A DNA stretch of 64,000 bases from NCBI GenBank assembly GCA_023443865.1, contig JAEZST010000010.1:124001-188000 (forward strand), in the 5' to 3' direction. The position numbers and the translations under genes were made by a program. Shown one piece after another: positions 47,930 to 55,607 of the stretch (position 1 is the stretch's first letter; each line of letters begins with the position of its first letter). The notes under the pieces were generated by a model. It did no database searches. It worked only from the letters and a program-made list of their open reading frames with translations, and had not been told where the DNA came from. The DNA is from Spirochaetota bacterium (GTDB lineage: Bacteria > Spirochaetota > Spirochaetia > Treponematales > Treponemataceae).

Positions 47930-49873
47930 ATGAAAGACGGAAAGAACGGGTCTCCCGATAAACCTTTTTATCAGAACATCTTGGACGAAAAAGCGAAACG
48001 CAAGGAAAAGGCGAAGGCCACCGCCGAGGCGCGGAAGGCCCGGAAAGCAGCTTCCGGGGTAGGCAAGGAAACGGGCGACAGGAATAACGGCGCCGGTCCC
48101 GGTTTTGCGGCGCGCCGCGATGGGCCCGCGCGAGGCCGACCGGGAACGGGAACGTACGACCGCCGAACCGCGCCCCGAGATTCGGCTCCCCACCGCTCCT
48201 ATGCCCGTTTTACGCCCCCGGAGACCGGCTCGCCGGTATTCGCGGGCCTTTCCGAAGAGACGAAAAAGCTTCTTGACGGATTTCCCGAACTCGTTCAGTC
48301 GGTCATGCCCCTGGACAGCCGGAAGCTCCACGGGCTTCCCGCCGATATCCGCGAGCTTTCCCACGAACTGACCGACGAGCGTTCCGAGCGCCGGGTGGGA
48401 TACATGAACGAGCCGCCGGTCTTGTCCGCCTATATCCGCTATTACATGTGGTGGAATCTCGTGCGCTTGACCCGGCTTTTCTCCGGGGTCCCGATCGCCC
48501 TGGAAGACGGCGACGCGGCGGTAGACCTCGGTTCAGGTCCCCTGACCCTGCCTATCGCGCTTTGGATGTCCCGGCCCGAGCTTCGCGCGAAAAAGCTTAC
48601 CTGGTATTGCGTGGACCTTTCCCAAAACGCCCTTGCCGCCGGCGAGGAAATCTTCCTGAGCCTCGCGGCGAAAACCGGGAACGAACCCTGGCAGATCGTG
48701 CGCATCAAGGGCGAGCTCGGGGTTTCGCTCCGCCGCCGGGTTCGTCTCGTCGCGAGCGCCAACATGTTCAACGAGCTGTTCTGGGACGATCCCGACCCGA
48801 TCGAGGCCCAGGCCAAACGCCACGCGAAAAGCCTCGCGAGTTACGCCGAGGAAACCGCCGCGGTTCTCCTCATCGAGCCGGGAGTGCCCCTGGCGGGCCG
48901 TTTCGTGTCCCTCATGCGCGACTCCCTGATCCGGCTCGGCTTCAGGCCCTCGAGCCCCTGCCCCCACGAGGGCGTCTGTCCCTTCCCGGGGCTTCGGGGC
49001 GGCAAGTGGTGCCACTTCGTCTTCGACACCGCCGACGCGCCGAAGGCCCTGCATAAACTCTCCGAGGACGCGGGTCTCCCCAAGGACCGCGCCGCGCTCT
49101 CCTTCGTGTACGCCCTGCGGGACGGCTCAAAGCCGCAACCCGAGTCCGTAACCGCGTCAGAATCCGCCGATACCGCTTCCGGCGATTCGCCCGAGGGCGA
49201 TAATCCGGCGGCTATAGACGCGGGCGATGCCGTTTCCGCGAGCCCCCTCGAGCGCGTTTCGCTCCTCGCGGGCCGCTTCGGCGTATTGCCCGTCCGAATC
49301 GCCTCCGACCCGATACGCCTTCCCGACTACCGCACCGGCCGGTACGGTTGTTCGGAAATGGGCATGGTACTCGTGACGGGCAGCGGTAACGCGGGAAAAT
49401 GGCTCGCCGACGAGGCTCCCGAAACCGGTAGCCCATCCGGATCCCTCCTCCGGCTTACGCGGCCCGCGGGCAAGCGACCCGATCGGGACGAAAAAACCGG
49501 CGCGATCCTTATCGCTTTGGATGGCGGCTCCTTTTCCCGCGAATCGGCGGGCGGCCGCGACCGGGAAACCGGGGGTCCCGGGCGGGATTTCAAGCCCCGC
49601 GACCGGGAGCCGAAGCCCCATGATCGGGAATACCAGTCCCGCGACCGGGAACCAAGGCGGCCGGAACGGGAATACCGCCCCCGCGAAGGGAACGATAACC
49701 GCCCCGCACGGGGGTACGCCGCCGATGATCGTCGCGGCGAGCGGGGCACCCGTCTCGACGGTCCCGCGCGGCCGGAACGGGAACCGCGCCGACGCGACGG
49801 CGGGTCCGGACCGAACGCGCGGCCGGCAAAGCCTCGCGGCCCCCGTCCGCCCCGCAGGGACGGCGATAAATGA
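47930..49873 (+). CDS. Rsm22-family methyltransferase-like protein with charged disordered tail
   Basis: A 647-residue protein. A lysine/alanine-rich N-terminus (EKAKRKEKAKATAEARKARK) and an Arg/Gly/Pro linker precede the Rsm22 core (about 95-400): YIRYYMWWNLVRLTRLF, the SAM motif VDLGSGPLTLPIALW, and the cysteine cluster CPHEGVCPFPGLRG with WCHF. An S/E/A linker and an OB-like region (440-530) are followed by about 110 residues of RDREP/RPERE-type repeats ending in PPRRDGDK. The tail should be disordered and bind nucleic acid or ribosomes. Family members act at the small ribosomal subunit. It is the canonical paralogue of the gene at 1222 and has its own promoter. Confidence 0.82.
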   Translation: MKDGKNGSPDKPFYQNILDEKAKRKEKAKATAEARKARKAASGVGKETGDRNNGAGPGFAARRDGPARGRPGTGTYDRRTAPRDSAPHRSYARFTPPETGSPVFAGLSEETKKLLDGFPELVQSVMPLDSRKLHGLPADIRELSHELTDERSERRVGYMNEPPVLSAYIRYYMWWNLVRLTRLFSGVPIALEDGDAAVDLGSGPLTLPIALWMSRPELRAKKLTWYCVDLSQNALAAGEEIFLSLAAKTGNEPWQIVRIKGELGVSLRRRVRLVASANMFNELFWDDPDPIEAQAKRHAKSLASYAEETAAVLLIEPGVPLAGRFVSLMRDSLIRLGFRPSSPCPHEGVCPFPGLRGGKWCHFVFDTADAPKALHKLSEDAGLPKDRAALSFVYALRDGSKPQPESVTASESADTASGDSPEGDNPAAIDAGDAVSASPLERVSLLAGRFGVLPVRIASDPIRLPDYRTGRYGCSEMGMVLVTGSGNAGKWLADEAPETGSPSGSLLRLTRPAGKRPDRDEKTGAILIALDGGSFSRESAGGRDRETGGPGRDFKPRDREPKPHDREYQSRDREPRRPEREYRPREGNDNRPARGYAADDRRGERGTRLDGPARPEREPRRRDGGSGPNARPAKPRGPRPPRRDGDK

Positions 49874-50253
49874 CGATTTCCGTGGTTCCCGGGCAGTATG
49901 CCATAGCCCGGTTTTCGGCCAAGGCGAAATTTCCGCGGGACGTGTTTTCGGGGAAGGGTTTCGTGAGCGTGACGCGCACCGCCGAGGAAATCTCGATCGT
50001 GTGCGAGACCTCCGCGCTCGAGGCGCTTCGGCCCGACTCGATCGACGCGGGCTGGTCCCTGGTAAAACTGGAAGGCCCCCTGGATTTTTCACTTACGGGA
50101 ATATTGGAGTCCCTCGCCGCGCCTTTGGCGAAGGCCTCTATCAGTATCTTCGCGGTTTCGACATACGAGACGGATTACGTATTGGTGAAGGAAGGGAACC
50201 GGGACCGCGCGCTTGAAGCGCTTGCGGCCTCCGGCTTCGAGATAGCGCGTTAA
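49870..50253 (+). CDS. ACT-domain (CASTOR-like) amino-acid-binding protein
   Basis: A 127-residue protein with two ACT-like halves: VPGQYAIARFSAKAKFPRDVF and ISIVCETSALEALRP in the first, and GILESLAAPLAKASISIFAVSTYETDYVLVKE in the second, the latter being the classic ACT_7/CASTOR signature. It probably binds an amino acid and regulates a partner; none is obvious nearby. The ATG overlaps the Rsm22 stop by 4 bp, and its stop codon shares TTAA with the convergent pseudouridine synthase gene. Confidence 0.82.
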   Translation: MTISVVPGQYAIARFSAKAKFPRDVFSGKGFVSVTRTAEEISIVCETSALEALRPDSIDAGWSLVKLEGPLDFSLTGILESLAAPLAKASISIFAVSTYETDYVLVKEGNRDRALEALAASGFEIAR

Positions 50254-51113
50254 TCGGTTTCGCCCGCGCCTTCGGTTCCCTCCAGGGGATCTGTTTTGTA
50301 CATTTTCTTAAGCTGTTTCCGCGTGCTTTCGAGGTCCCGGGGGTAGGGCGCCGTTATGACCAGGGGTTCCCCGGTGATCGGGTGCGCCAATTCCACCCGC
50401 CAGGCGTGCAGCGCGAGCCGATCCAAGAGCGGCCGTTCGGCGAGGGAATCTCCCCGCCAGGAACGCTTAATTCCCGAGAGGAACAGCGGCTTCCCGTCGC
50501 CGTAGAGGGGATCGCACGCGATGGGCAAGCCCGAAAGCTGCAGGTGAACGCGAATCTGATGGGTGCGTCCCGTGACGGGCCGGGCCTCGATCCAGCAATA
50601 CTTACCGCAGGGGCCGATATTCCTGAAAAGGGTCAGCGATTCCTTGCCGTGCCGCCGGTCCCTGACCGTCCGGTGTTTCAGGTCGCCGTCCGCGCGCAGG
50701 GGATCGCTCGCCTCGGTTTCTTCCCACACGGGCCGGCCGTGGCTCAGGGCATGGTAGGTCTTATGCACTTCCCGCTTCTCGAAGGCCATGCTCAACGCCC
50801 GGTGGGCTTCCGCCGTTTTCGCGTATATGACGATTCCCGAGGTGTCCTTGTCTATCCTGTGTACCGCGTAGAGCCTTCGCGTAGGGGCCGTCCGTTGGGT
50901 CTCGCCGTCGGCGCCAACGGTCTCGTCGCCGCTTTCTCCCCCGTTCGCGTCCGCGGCTTCTTGCCCGCCGAAAAGCGCCTTGGTCACCGCCAGGTCCAGT
51001 CGGGGGGCGTCGGGGTCCCATCGGTCCGACGCGACGAGGAGGCCCGAGGCCTTATTGACCACGATCATGTCGTCGTCCTGATAGAGTATCGTAAACGGCT
51101 CGTTCTGCTTCAT
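50250..51113 (-). CDS. RluA-family pseudouridine synthase
   Basis: A 287-residue pseudouridine synthase that isomerises uridine in rRNA or tRNA. The catalytic Asp lies in AVHRIDKDTSGIVIYAKT; the family lead-in VVNKASGLLVAS and the later EARPVTGRTHQIRVHLQLSGLPIACDPLYGD are typical of the RluA branch without an S4 domain. An insertion rich in Gly, Asp and Glu (residues about 53-78) is unusual. The ATG follows TATAGT by 7 nt, which suggests its own short-leader transcript besides read-through from phoR, 8 bp upstream. Confidence 0.88.
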   Translation of the reverse strand: MKQNEPFTILYQDDDMIVVNKASGLLVASDRWDPDAPRLDLAVTKALFGGQEAADANGGESGDETVGADGETQRTAPTRRLYAVHRIDKDTSGIVIYAKTAEAHRALSMAFEKREVHKTYHALSHGRPVWEETEASDPLRADGDLKHRTVRDRRHGKESLTLFRNIGPCGKYCWIEARPVTGRTHQIRVHLQLSGLPIACDPLYGDGKPLFLSGIKRSWRGDSLAERPLLDRLALHAWRVELAHPITGEPLVITAPYPRDLESTRKQLKKMYKTDPLEGTEGAGETD

Positions 51114-51120
51114 GTACCGA

Positions 51121-51149
51121 ACTATAACAGATTTCCGCCGGGCTGTCCC
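51121..51149 (-). promoter_or_regulatory. Promoter of the pseudouridine synthase gene
   Basis: GGGACA (51149-51144), a 17-nt spacer and TATAGT (51126-51121), overlapping the end of phoR and ending 7 nt before the ATG at 51113. Confidence 0.45.
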
Positions 51150-52915
51150 GCTGGCAGGCTAATGGTGAACGCGCTTCCCCGTCCCTCCGCGCTTTCGAGC
51201 GAGACCGTGCCGCCGTGGGCCAAGGCGATATGGCGCACGATGGAGAGCCCGAGCCCGGTGCCGCCCTGGTCCCGGCTGCGCCCCTTGTCTATGCGGTAAA
51301 AGCGCTCGAAAATCCGCTCCTGGTACCGTTCGGGAATGCCCGGCCCGTTATCGGATACGGTGATCAATAGATGCCCCGGGCCGCCTGAGCCAGCGGTATC
51401 CGCCGCGGCGCGCACGCGGACCCGCGCCCCTTCCGGGCTATACTTCACCGCGTTCTGCACCAGGTTGACCAGGGCCTGTTCGATAAGGCCGCCGTTCACG
51501 TTCCACGTAAGGCCGGGCGGGCATTCGGTCTCGATCCCGGTACGCTTTTTTCGCGCGTCCTCGGCGCATAGGTTTACCGCGTCGGCGAAGAGGGTTTCCA
51601 CGCTCGTCGGTTCCTTCGCGATCTCGGACGCCCCTTCCTGCTCCAGTCGGGAAATGGTTAATAGGTCGCCGATGATGGCCGAGAGCCGGGCGGACTGCTG
51701 TTCCATTATATCGAGAAACCGCCGCGCGGCGGCCTTGTCATCCAGGGCCCCGTCCTTCAGGGTTTCGATGAATCCCTGAATCGACGTGACCGGCGTTTTA
51801 AGCTCGTGCGACACGTTGGCCACGAAGTCCTTGCGGATCCGCTCGAGCCGCTTGAGCCGCGTAATGTCGTGGAGCATGAGCAGTATGCCCCCGTCGGCCC
51901 CCACGTCGCTCCAGCGGGCGAGGAGCCACCTGCCTCCGTCGCGCTCGGCCGTCCTGAGCTCGACGATCCGCTCCCGCTCGCCTCCGTTGCCGGCGGCGAA
52001 ATCGACTATCTCCGTATTGCGGACGAACTGGATAAGGGGTATTCCCCGCGCGTCGCGGGAGTCCATGCCGAAAAGCAGTTCAGCCGCCGCGTTCACGCGG
52101 ACCACGAGTCGTTTCCGGTCCAGGACCACCAGGGCGTCGCTCATCGAGGCGAGGATCGCCTCGGTCTCGCGGTTTTGCCCGTCCAGGGCGTCCATCTTTT
52201 CGCGGAGCGCGGCGGCCATGGACGAATACGCCTGGGCGAGCCGGGTGAACTCCTCGGGGTACCCCGTCGGGTCCAGTTCCGCGTCAAGGCGACCCCGGGC
52301 GTATTCCGCGGCGGTATCGCCGAGCCTTCTGAGGGGGCCCACCAGGCGGGTGGAAACCAGGCTCGAAACGATCAGGGCCAATAGCATGATCAAGGCCGCC
52401 GCGAACGCTATCACGAGGAGTATCTGCCTGGAGCCCATATCAACGTACTCTATGGCCACCGCGAGCCGCACCACGTACCCTCTGTAGGGCTTGGCGAAAT
52501 ACACGAACCGCTTGCCCAACGTCGTGCTGTAGCGGATAACGTACGCCTCCCGGTTTTGGAGCGCCTCCTTTACCTCGGGCCGGTCCATGTGATTTTCCAT
52601 GGCGGCCGGTTCCGCGTTGGAGTCCGCCTCTACCGTACCGTCCGGGCCGATTATCGTGATGCGGAAATCGGGTTCCGCCCCGAAATTGGCGCAGAATTTT
52701 TGGAGCTCCCGGGAATCGGTCAGCACGGGGTAGGCGTCGAGAAAGTGGGTTACCGCGTAACTGAACTGGCGCAGGTTTTCCTCGGTTTGCCGGTACGCCG
52801 TGCGCCTGAGCGCCAGAACGCTGACCAGGGCAAAGGCGAGAAGGGCGAGTAAGAGCACCGAGCCGGTGGGGAAAAAGAGGTAGGACCAAACCCTTCGCCT
52901 GCGGTTGCCGCTCAT
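51122..52915 (-). CDS. phoR: PhoR-like sensor histidine kinase
   Basis: A 597-residue kinase. Two membrane helices (about 10-31 and 168-190) enclose a periplasmic domain of about 135 residues; HAMP (190-243), PAS (250-345), HisKA with phospho-His in VSHELKTPVTSIQGF, and HATPase with NLVQNAVKYSPEG, DNGPGIPERYQERIF and GGTGLGLSIVRHIA follow. The architecture fits PhoR, and the downstream phoB orientation plus the divergent pstSCA operon make phosphate sensing likely. The large periplasmic loop is like Gram-positive PhoR rather than E. coli PhoR. Confidence 0.88.
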   Translation of the reverse strand: MSGNRRRRVWSYLFFPTGSVLLLALLAFALVSVLALRRTAYRQTEENLRQFSYAVTHFLDAYPVLTDSRELQKFCANFGAEPDFRITIIGPDGTVEADSNAEPAAMENHMDRPEVKEALQNREAYVIRYSTTLGKRFVYFAKPYRGYVVRLAVAIEYVDMGSRQILLVIAFAAALIMLLALIVSSLVSTRLVGPLRRLGDTAAEYARGRLDAELDPTGYPEEFTRLAQAYSSMAAALREKMDALDGQNRETEAILASMSDALVVLDRKRLVVRVNAAAELLFGMDSRDARGIPLIQFVRNTEIVDFAAGNGGERERIVELRTAERDGGRWLLARWSDVGADGGILLMLHDITRLKRLERIRKDFVANVSHELKTPVTSIQGFIETLKDGALDDKAAARRFLDIMEQQSARLSAIIGDLLTISRLEQEGASEIAKEPTSVETLFADAVNLCAEDARKKRTGIETECPPGLTWNVNGGLIEQALVNLVQNAVKYSPEGARVRVRAAADTAGSGGPGHLLITVSDNGPGIPERYQERIFERFYRIDKGRSRDQGGTGLGLSIVRHIALAHGGTVSLESAEGRGSAFTISLPAGQPGGNLL

Positions 52916-52925
52916 GCGTCGCCCC

Positions 52926-53621
52926 TCATTCCGAATCCTTCATCCGGTAGCCGATCCCGCGCACCGTTTCCACGAGCTCCGCCTTGTTCCCGAGCTTTTT
53001 GCGTATGCTGAGTATCTGCACGTCTATGGAGCGCTCCGTCACGGGATAGGATGAGCCCTTTACCGCGCTGATGATCTGGGTGCGGGAAAAAACGCGGCCC
53101 GGGTTCCGGGCGAGATGCTCCAGAATCTGGAATTCCGTGACCGACAGTGCCAGGCTCTCGCCGTCGGAACTGATTTCGTGGCGAACGGGGTCTATGACGA
53201 TGCCGTGAAGCTCCACGCGCTCGCCCTCGGTTTCCACGGGTTTGCGGTTCCTCCTCCTGAGTACGGTGCGCACCCGGGCGAGCACGACCTTGGGGGAGAA
53301 GGGCTTGGTTACGTAGTCGTCCGCGCCGAGCTCGAGGCCGAGCACCACGTCGGTATCTTCCGTCTTGGCGGTTACCATTATGATGGGTATGCCCGAAGTC
53401 GCGGCGTTCTCCTTCAGCTTCCTGCACACGTCGAGCCCGCTCATGCCGGGGAGCATGAGGTCGAGGAGAATCAGCTCGGGGCTTTCGTTTCTCGCGAGGC
53501 GCACCGCGTCTTCCCCGTTCCCGGCCGAGATAACCCGGAATCCGTCCTTTTCGAGGTTGTACCTGAGCAGTTCGAGAATGGGCTGCTCGTCGTCTACGGT
53601 CAGTATTTTTTCGTTGCTCAT
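52926..53621 (-). CDS. phoB: PhoB-like response regulator
   Basis: A 231-residue OmpR/PhoB-type regulator from ATG 53621. The receiver has ILTVDDEQPILELL, the phospho-acceptor Asp in PELILLDLMLPGMSG, and GADDYVTKPFSPKVVLARV with the conserved Lys. The winged-helix domain carries LSVTEFQILEHLARNPGRVFS and YPVTERSIDVQILSIRKKLG. It should activate pst genes under phosphate starvation. TACTTT ends 6 nt before the ATG and there is no Shine-Dalgarno site. It is 10 bp upstream of phoR and divergent from pstS. Confidence 0.9.
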   Translation of the reverse strand: MSNEKILTVDDEQPILELLRYNLEKDGFRVISAGNGEDAVRLARNESPELILLDLMLPGMSGLDVCRKLKENAATSGIPIIMVTAKTEDTDVVLGLELGADDYVTKPFSPKVVLARVRTVLRRRNRKPVETEGERVELHGIVIDPVRHEISSDGESLALSVTEFQILEHLARNPGRVFSRTQIISAVKGSSYPVTERSIDVQILSIRKKLGNKAELVETVRGIGYRMKDSE

Positions 53622-53627
53622 GGCTTG

Positions 53628-53656
53628 AAAGTACCCCAAGGCGGCCGAATTGTCTT
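53628..53656 (-). promoter_or_regulatory. phoB promoter (leaderless)
   Basis: AAGACA (53656-53651), a 17-nt spacer and TACTTT (53633-53628), which ends 6 nt before the start codon. Confidence 0.5.
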
Positions 53657-53670
53657 TTAAAACCGCGCAG

Positions 53671-53706
53671 TTTAATCAAATATTAACACAAAGATGATAG
53701 TAATCT
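53671..53706 (+). promoter_or_regulatory. Candidate Pho box and -10 of pstS
   Basis: TTTAATC (53671-53677) and ATTAACA (53682-53688) form a direct repeat with TTAA cores 11 bp apart, the spacing PhoB/PhoP-type regulators use. A possible -10, TAATCT (53701-53706), follows. No -35 box is seen, as expected for an activator-dependent promoter. Confidence 0.5.
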
Positions 53707-53758
53707 CACGCGTGGGGAGTACTTTGGGTACAACAAAACTTCTGGAGGAATCCTGACT

Positions 53759-54610
53759 ATGAAGAAGACCATTGCCGTTATCGCCGCCCTCGTCGCCGGC
53801 GCCCTCGTTTTCGCCGGCGGATCCAAAGACTCCGTCGCCGCGTCGAAATCCGCCCTGTCCGGCACCTATACCTTCGGCGGCTCCACCACCGTTCAGCCCA
53901 TCGCCAACGCCGCGATCGAGCAGTTCGTGAAGGCCAACCCCAACGTGAAGATTTCCTATGAAGGACTCGGGTCCTCCACCGGCCTCAAGCAGCTTCTCGC
54001 CAAGACCGTCACCCTCGCCGGTTCCTCCCGCGACCTGAAATCCTCCGAGCTCGACGGCGGCGCGGTTCCCGTCGTCGTGGCCCGCGACTCCATCGCCGTG
54101 GTCGTGAACAAGGACATCGCCGTGGCGAACCTCACCACCGACCAGCTTACCGCCATCTATGCCGGTACGGTGAAAAACTGGAAGGAAGTGGGCGGCCCGA
54201 ACGAAGCCATCGTGGTCGTTAACCGCGACGAGACCTCCGGCACATACGGCACCTTTAAGGAGCTCGTCCTCGACCCCAAAAAGCTCGAGTTCACCAAGAA
54301 CGCCATCGTCTCCAAGGAGAACGGCGAAGTGGCCGCGAAAGTGGCAACCACCCCCGGCGCCATCGGCTACGTGGGCCTCGGCTTCGTGAGCGAGATCGCC
54401 AAGGCCGGCGGAAAGGCCCTCTCCCTGAACGGCGTTATGCCCACCGTGGCGACCACCCTCGATTCTACCTACCCCCTCTCCCGCAACCTCTACATGGCGA
54501 CCCTCGGTGCCGCCGTCGAAGGTTCCGTCGAGAAGGCCTTCATCGATTACGTCCTCTCCCCCCGGGGCGCGGTCATCGTGAAGGAAGCGGGATTCGTCCC
54601 CGTAAAGTAA
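53759..54610 (+). CDS. pstS: Phosphate-binding protein PstS
   Basis: A 283-residue periplasmic phosphate-binding protein. The signal peptide ends in LVFAGGSKDS; there is no lipobox Cys, so it is probably released by signal peptidase I. Phosphate contacts are in FGGSTTVQPIAN, SYEGLGSSTGLKQL, AGSSRDL and NRDETSGTYGTF, all typical of PstS. It ends with DYVLSPRGAVIVKEAGFVPV. GGAGG lies 10 nt before the ATG. It heads pstSCA and is divergent from phoBR. Confidence 0.95.
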   Translation: MKKTIAVIAALVAGALVFAGGSKDSVAASKSALSGTYTFGGSTTVQPIANAAIEQFVKANPNVKISYEGLGSSTGLKQLLAKTVTLAGSSRDLKSSELDGGAVPVVVARDSIAVVVNKDIAVANLTTDQLTAIYAGTVKNWKEVGGPNEAIVVVNRDETSGTYGTFKELVLDPKKLEFTKNAIVSKENGEVAAKVATTPGAIGYVGLGFVSEIAKAGGKALSLNGVMPTVATTLDSTYPLSRNLYMATLGAAVEGSVEKAFIDYVLSPRGAVIVKEAGFVPVK

Positions 54611-54725
54611 GGCAGCGGCCGTCGGCCAAGCCGCCGGGAAGCGATTTCCGGCGGCCTTTCGTCTCTCCGGCGACCCGGGCGAACCCCCGGCGCCGATTTT
54701 CGCTCGAATAATTAGGAGTGCTTTG

Positions 54726-55607
54726 GTGAAGAAATCGAAGCGGATGTTCGAATCCGGCCTGGAACGCCTTTTCCTCATTTCGGCTCTCATCTCGATAACC
54801 AGCGTTATCCTGATGACTTTTTTCATTTTCCAGCGCGGGCTTCCGCTGTTCTCCAAGGTTTCCCCGGCCGAATTCCTTTTCTCCTCGGACTGGAACCCCT
54901 CGAGGGCGGGAAACCCGGGTTACGGTATCCTTTCCTTCATCGTCGGCGCCCTGTTCGTGACCTTCCTCTCCCTCGCGATCGCCGTGCCGATCGGGATCGC
55001 CACCGGCGTGTTCCTCTCCGAAATGGCGGGACGCAAGACCGGCAGCTTCCTCCGCGCCGCGGTGGAGCTCCTCGCGGGCATTCCCTCCGTGATCTACGGC
55101 CTTTTCGGCATCGCCTTCGTGGTGCCCCTCGTGCGCACCCTCTTCGGCGGCAACGGCTACTCGGTCCTTTCCGCCTCGATCATCCTCGCGATCATGACCC
55201 TGCCCACCATCATCAACATGACCGAGGTTTCCGTGCGCTCCGTGCCGCGGGAACTCAGGGAAGGCTCTTTCGCCCTCGGCGCCACCCAATGGCAGACCAT
55301 CGTGGGCGTCCTCTTCCCCGCCGCCCGTTCGGGCATCATCACCGGCGTGGTCCTCGGCATGGGCCGCGCCCTGGGCGAAACCATGGCCGTCCTTCTCGTG
55401 GCCGGCAACGCGCCCATCATGCCCACCGGGCCCCTTTCCATGGTTAGAACCCTTACGATGAATATCATCACCGACATGTCCTACGCCGAGGGCGACCACC
55501 TGACCGCCCTTTTCTCCACGGCCATCGTTCTCTTTGCCTTTATCCTCGGCCTCAATATCTTCATACAACTCGCCCTCAAGTCGGCGGTAAAGGCGGAAGC
55601 CAAATGA
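54726..55607 (+). CDS. pstC: Phosphate ABC transporter permease PstC
   Basis: A 293-residue permease with six membrane helices. LERLFLISALISITSVILMTFFIF is the first helix, and the core includes GIATGVFLSEMA, LAGIPSVIYGLFG and the coupling loop REGSFALGATQWQTIVGVLFP, with MGRALGETMAVLLVAG after it. The start GTG 54726 is 7 nt after AGGAG; an in-frame TTG at 54723 is an alternative. It overlaps pstA by 4 bp. It is of ordinary length, unlike the adjacent PstA. Confidence 0.93.
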   Translation: MKKSKRMFESGLERLFLISALISITSVILMTFFIFQRGLPLFSKVSPAEFLFSSDWNPSRAGNPGYGILSFIVGALFVTFLSLAIAVPIGIATGVFLSEMAGRKTGSFLRAAVELLAGIPSVIYGLFGIAFVVPLVRTLFGGNGYSVLSASIILAIMTLPTIINMTEVSVRSVPRELREGSFALGATQWQTIVGVLFPAARSGIITGVVLGMGRALGETMAVLLVAGNAPIMPTGPLSMVRTLTMNIITDMSYAEGDHLTALFSTAIVLFAFILGLNIFIQLALKSAVKAEAK

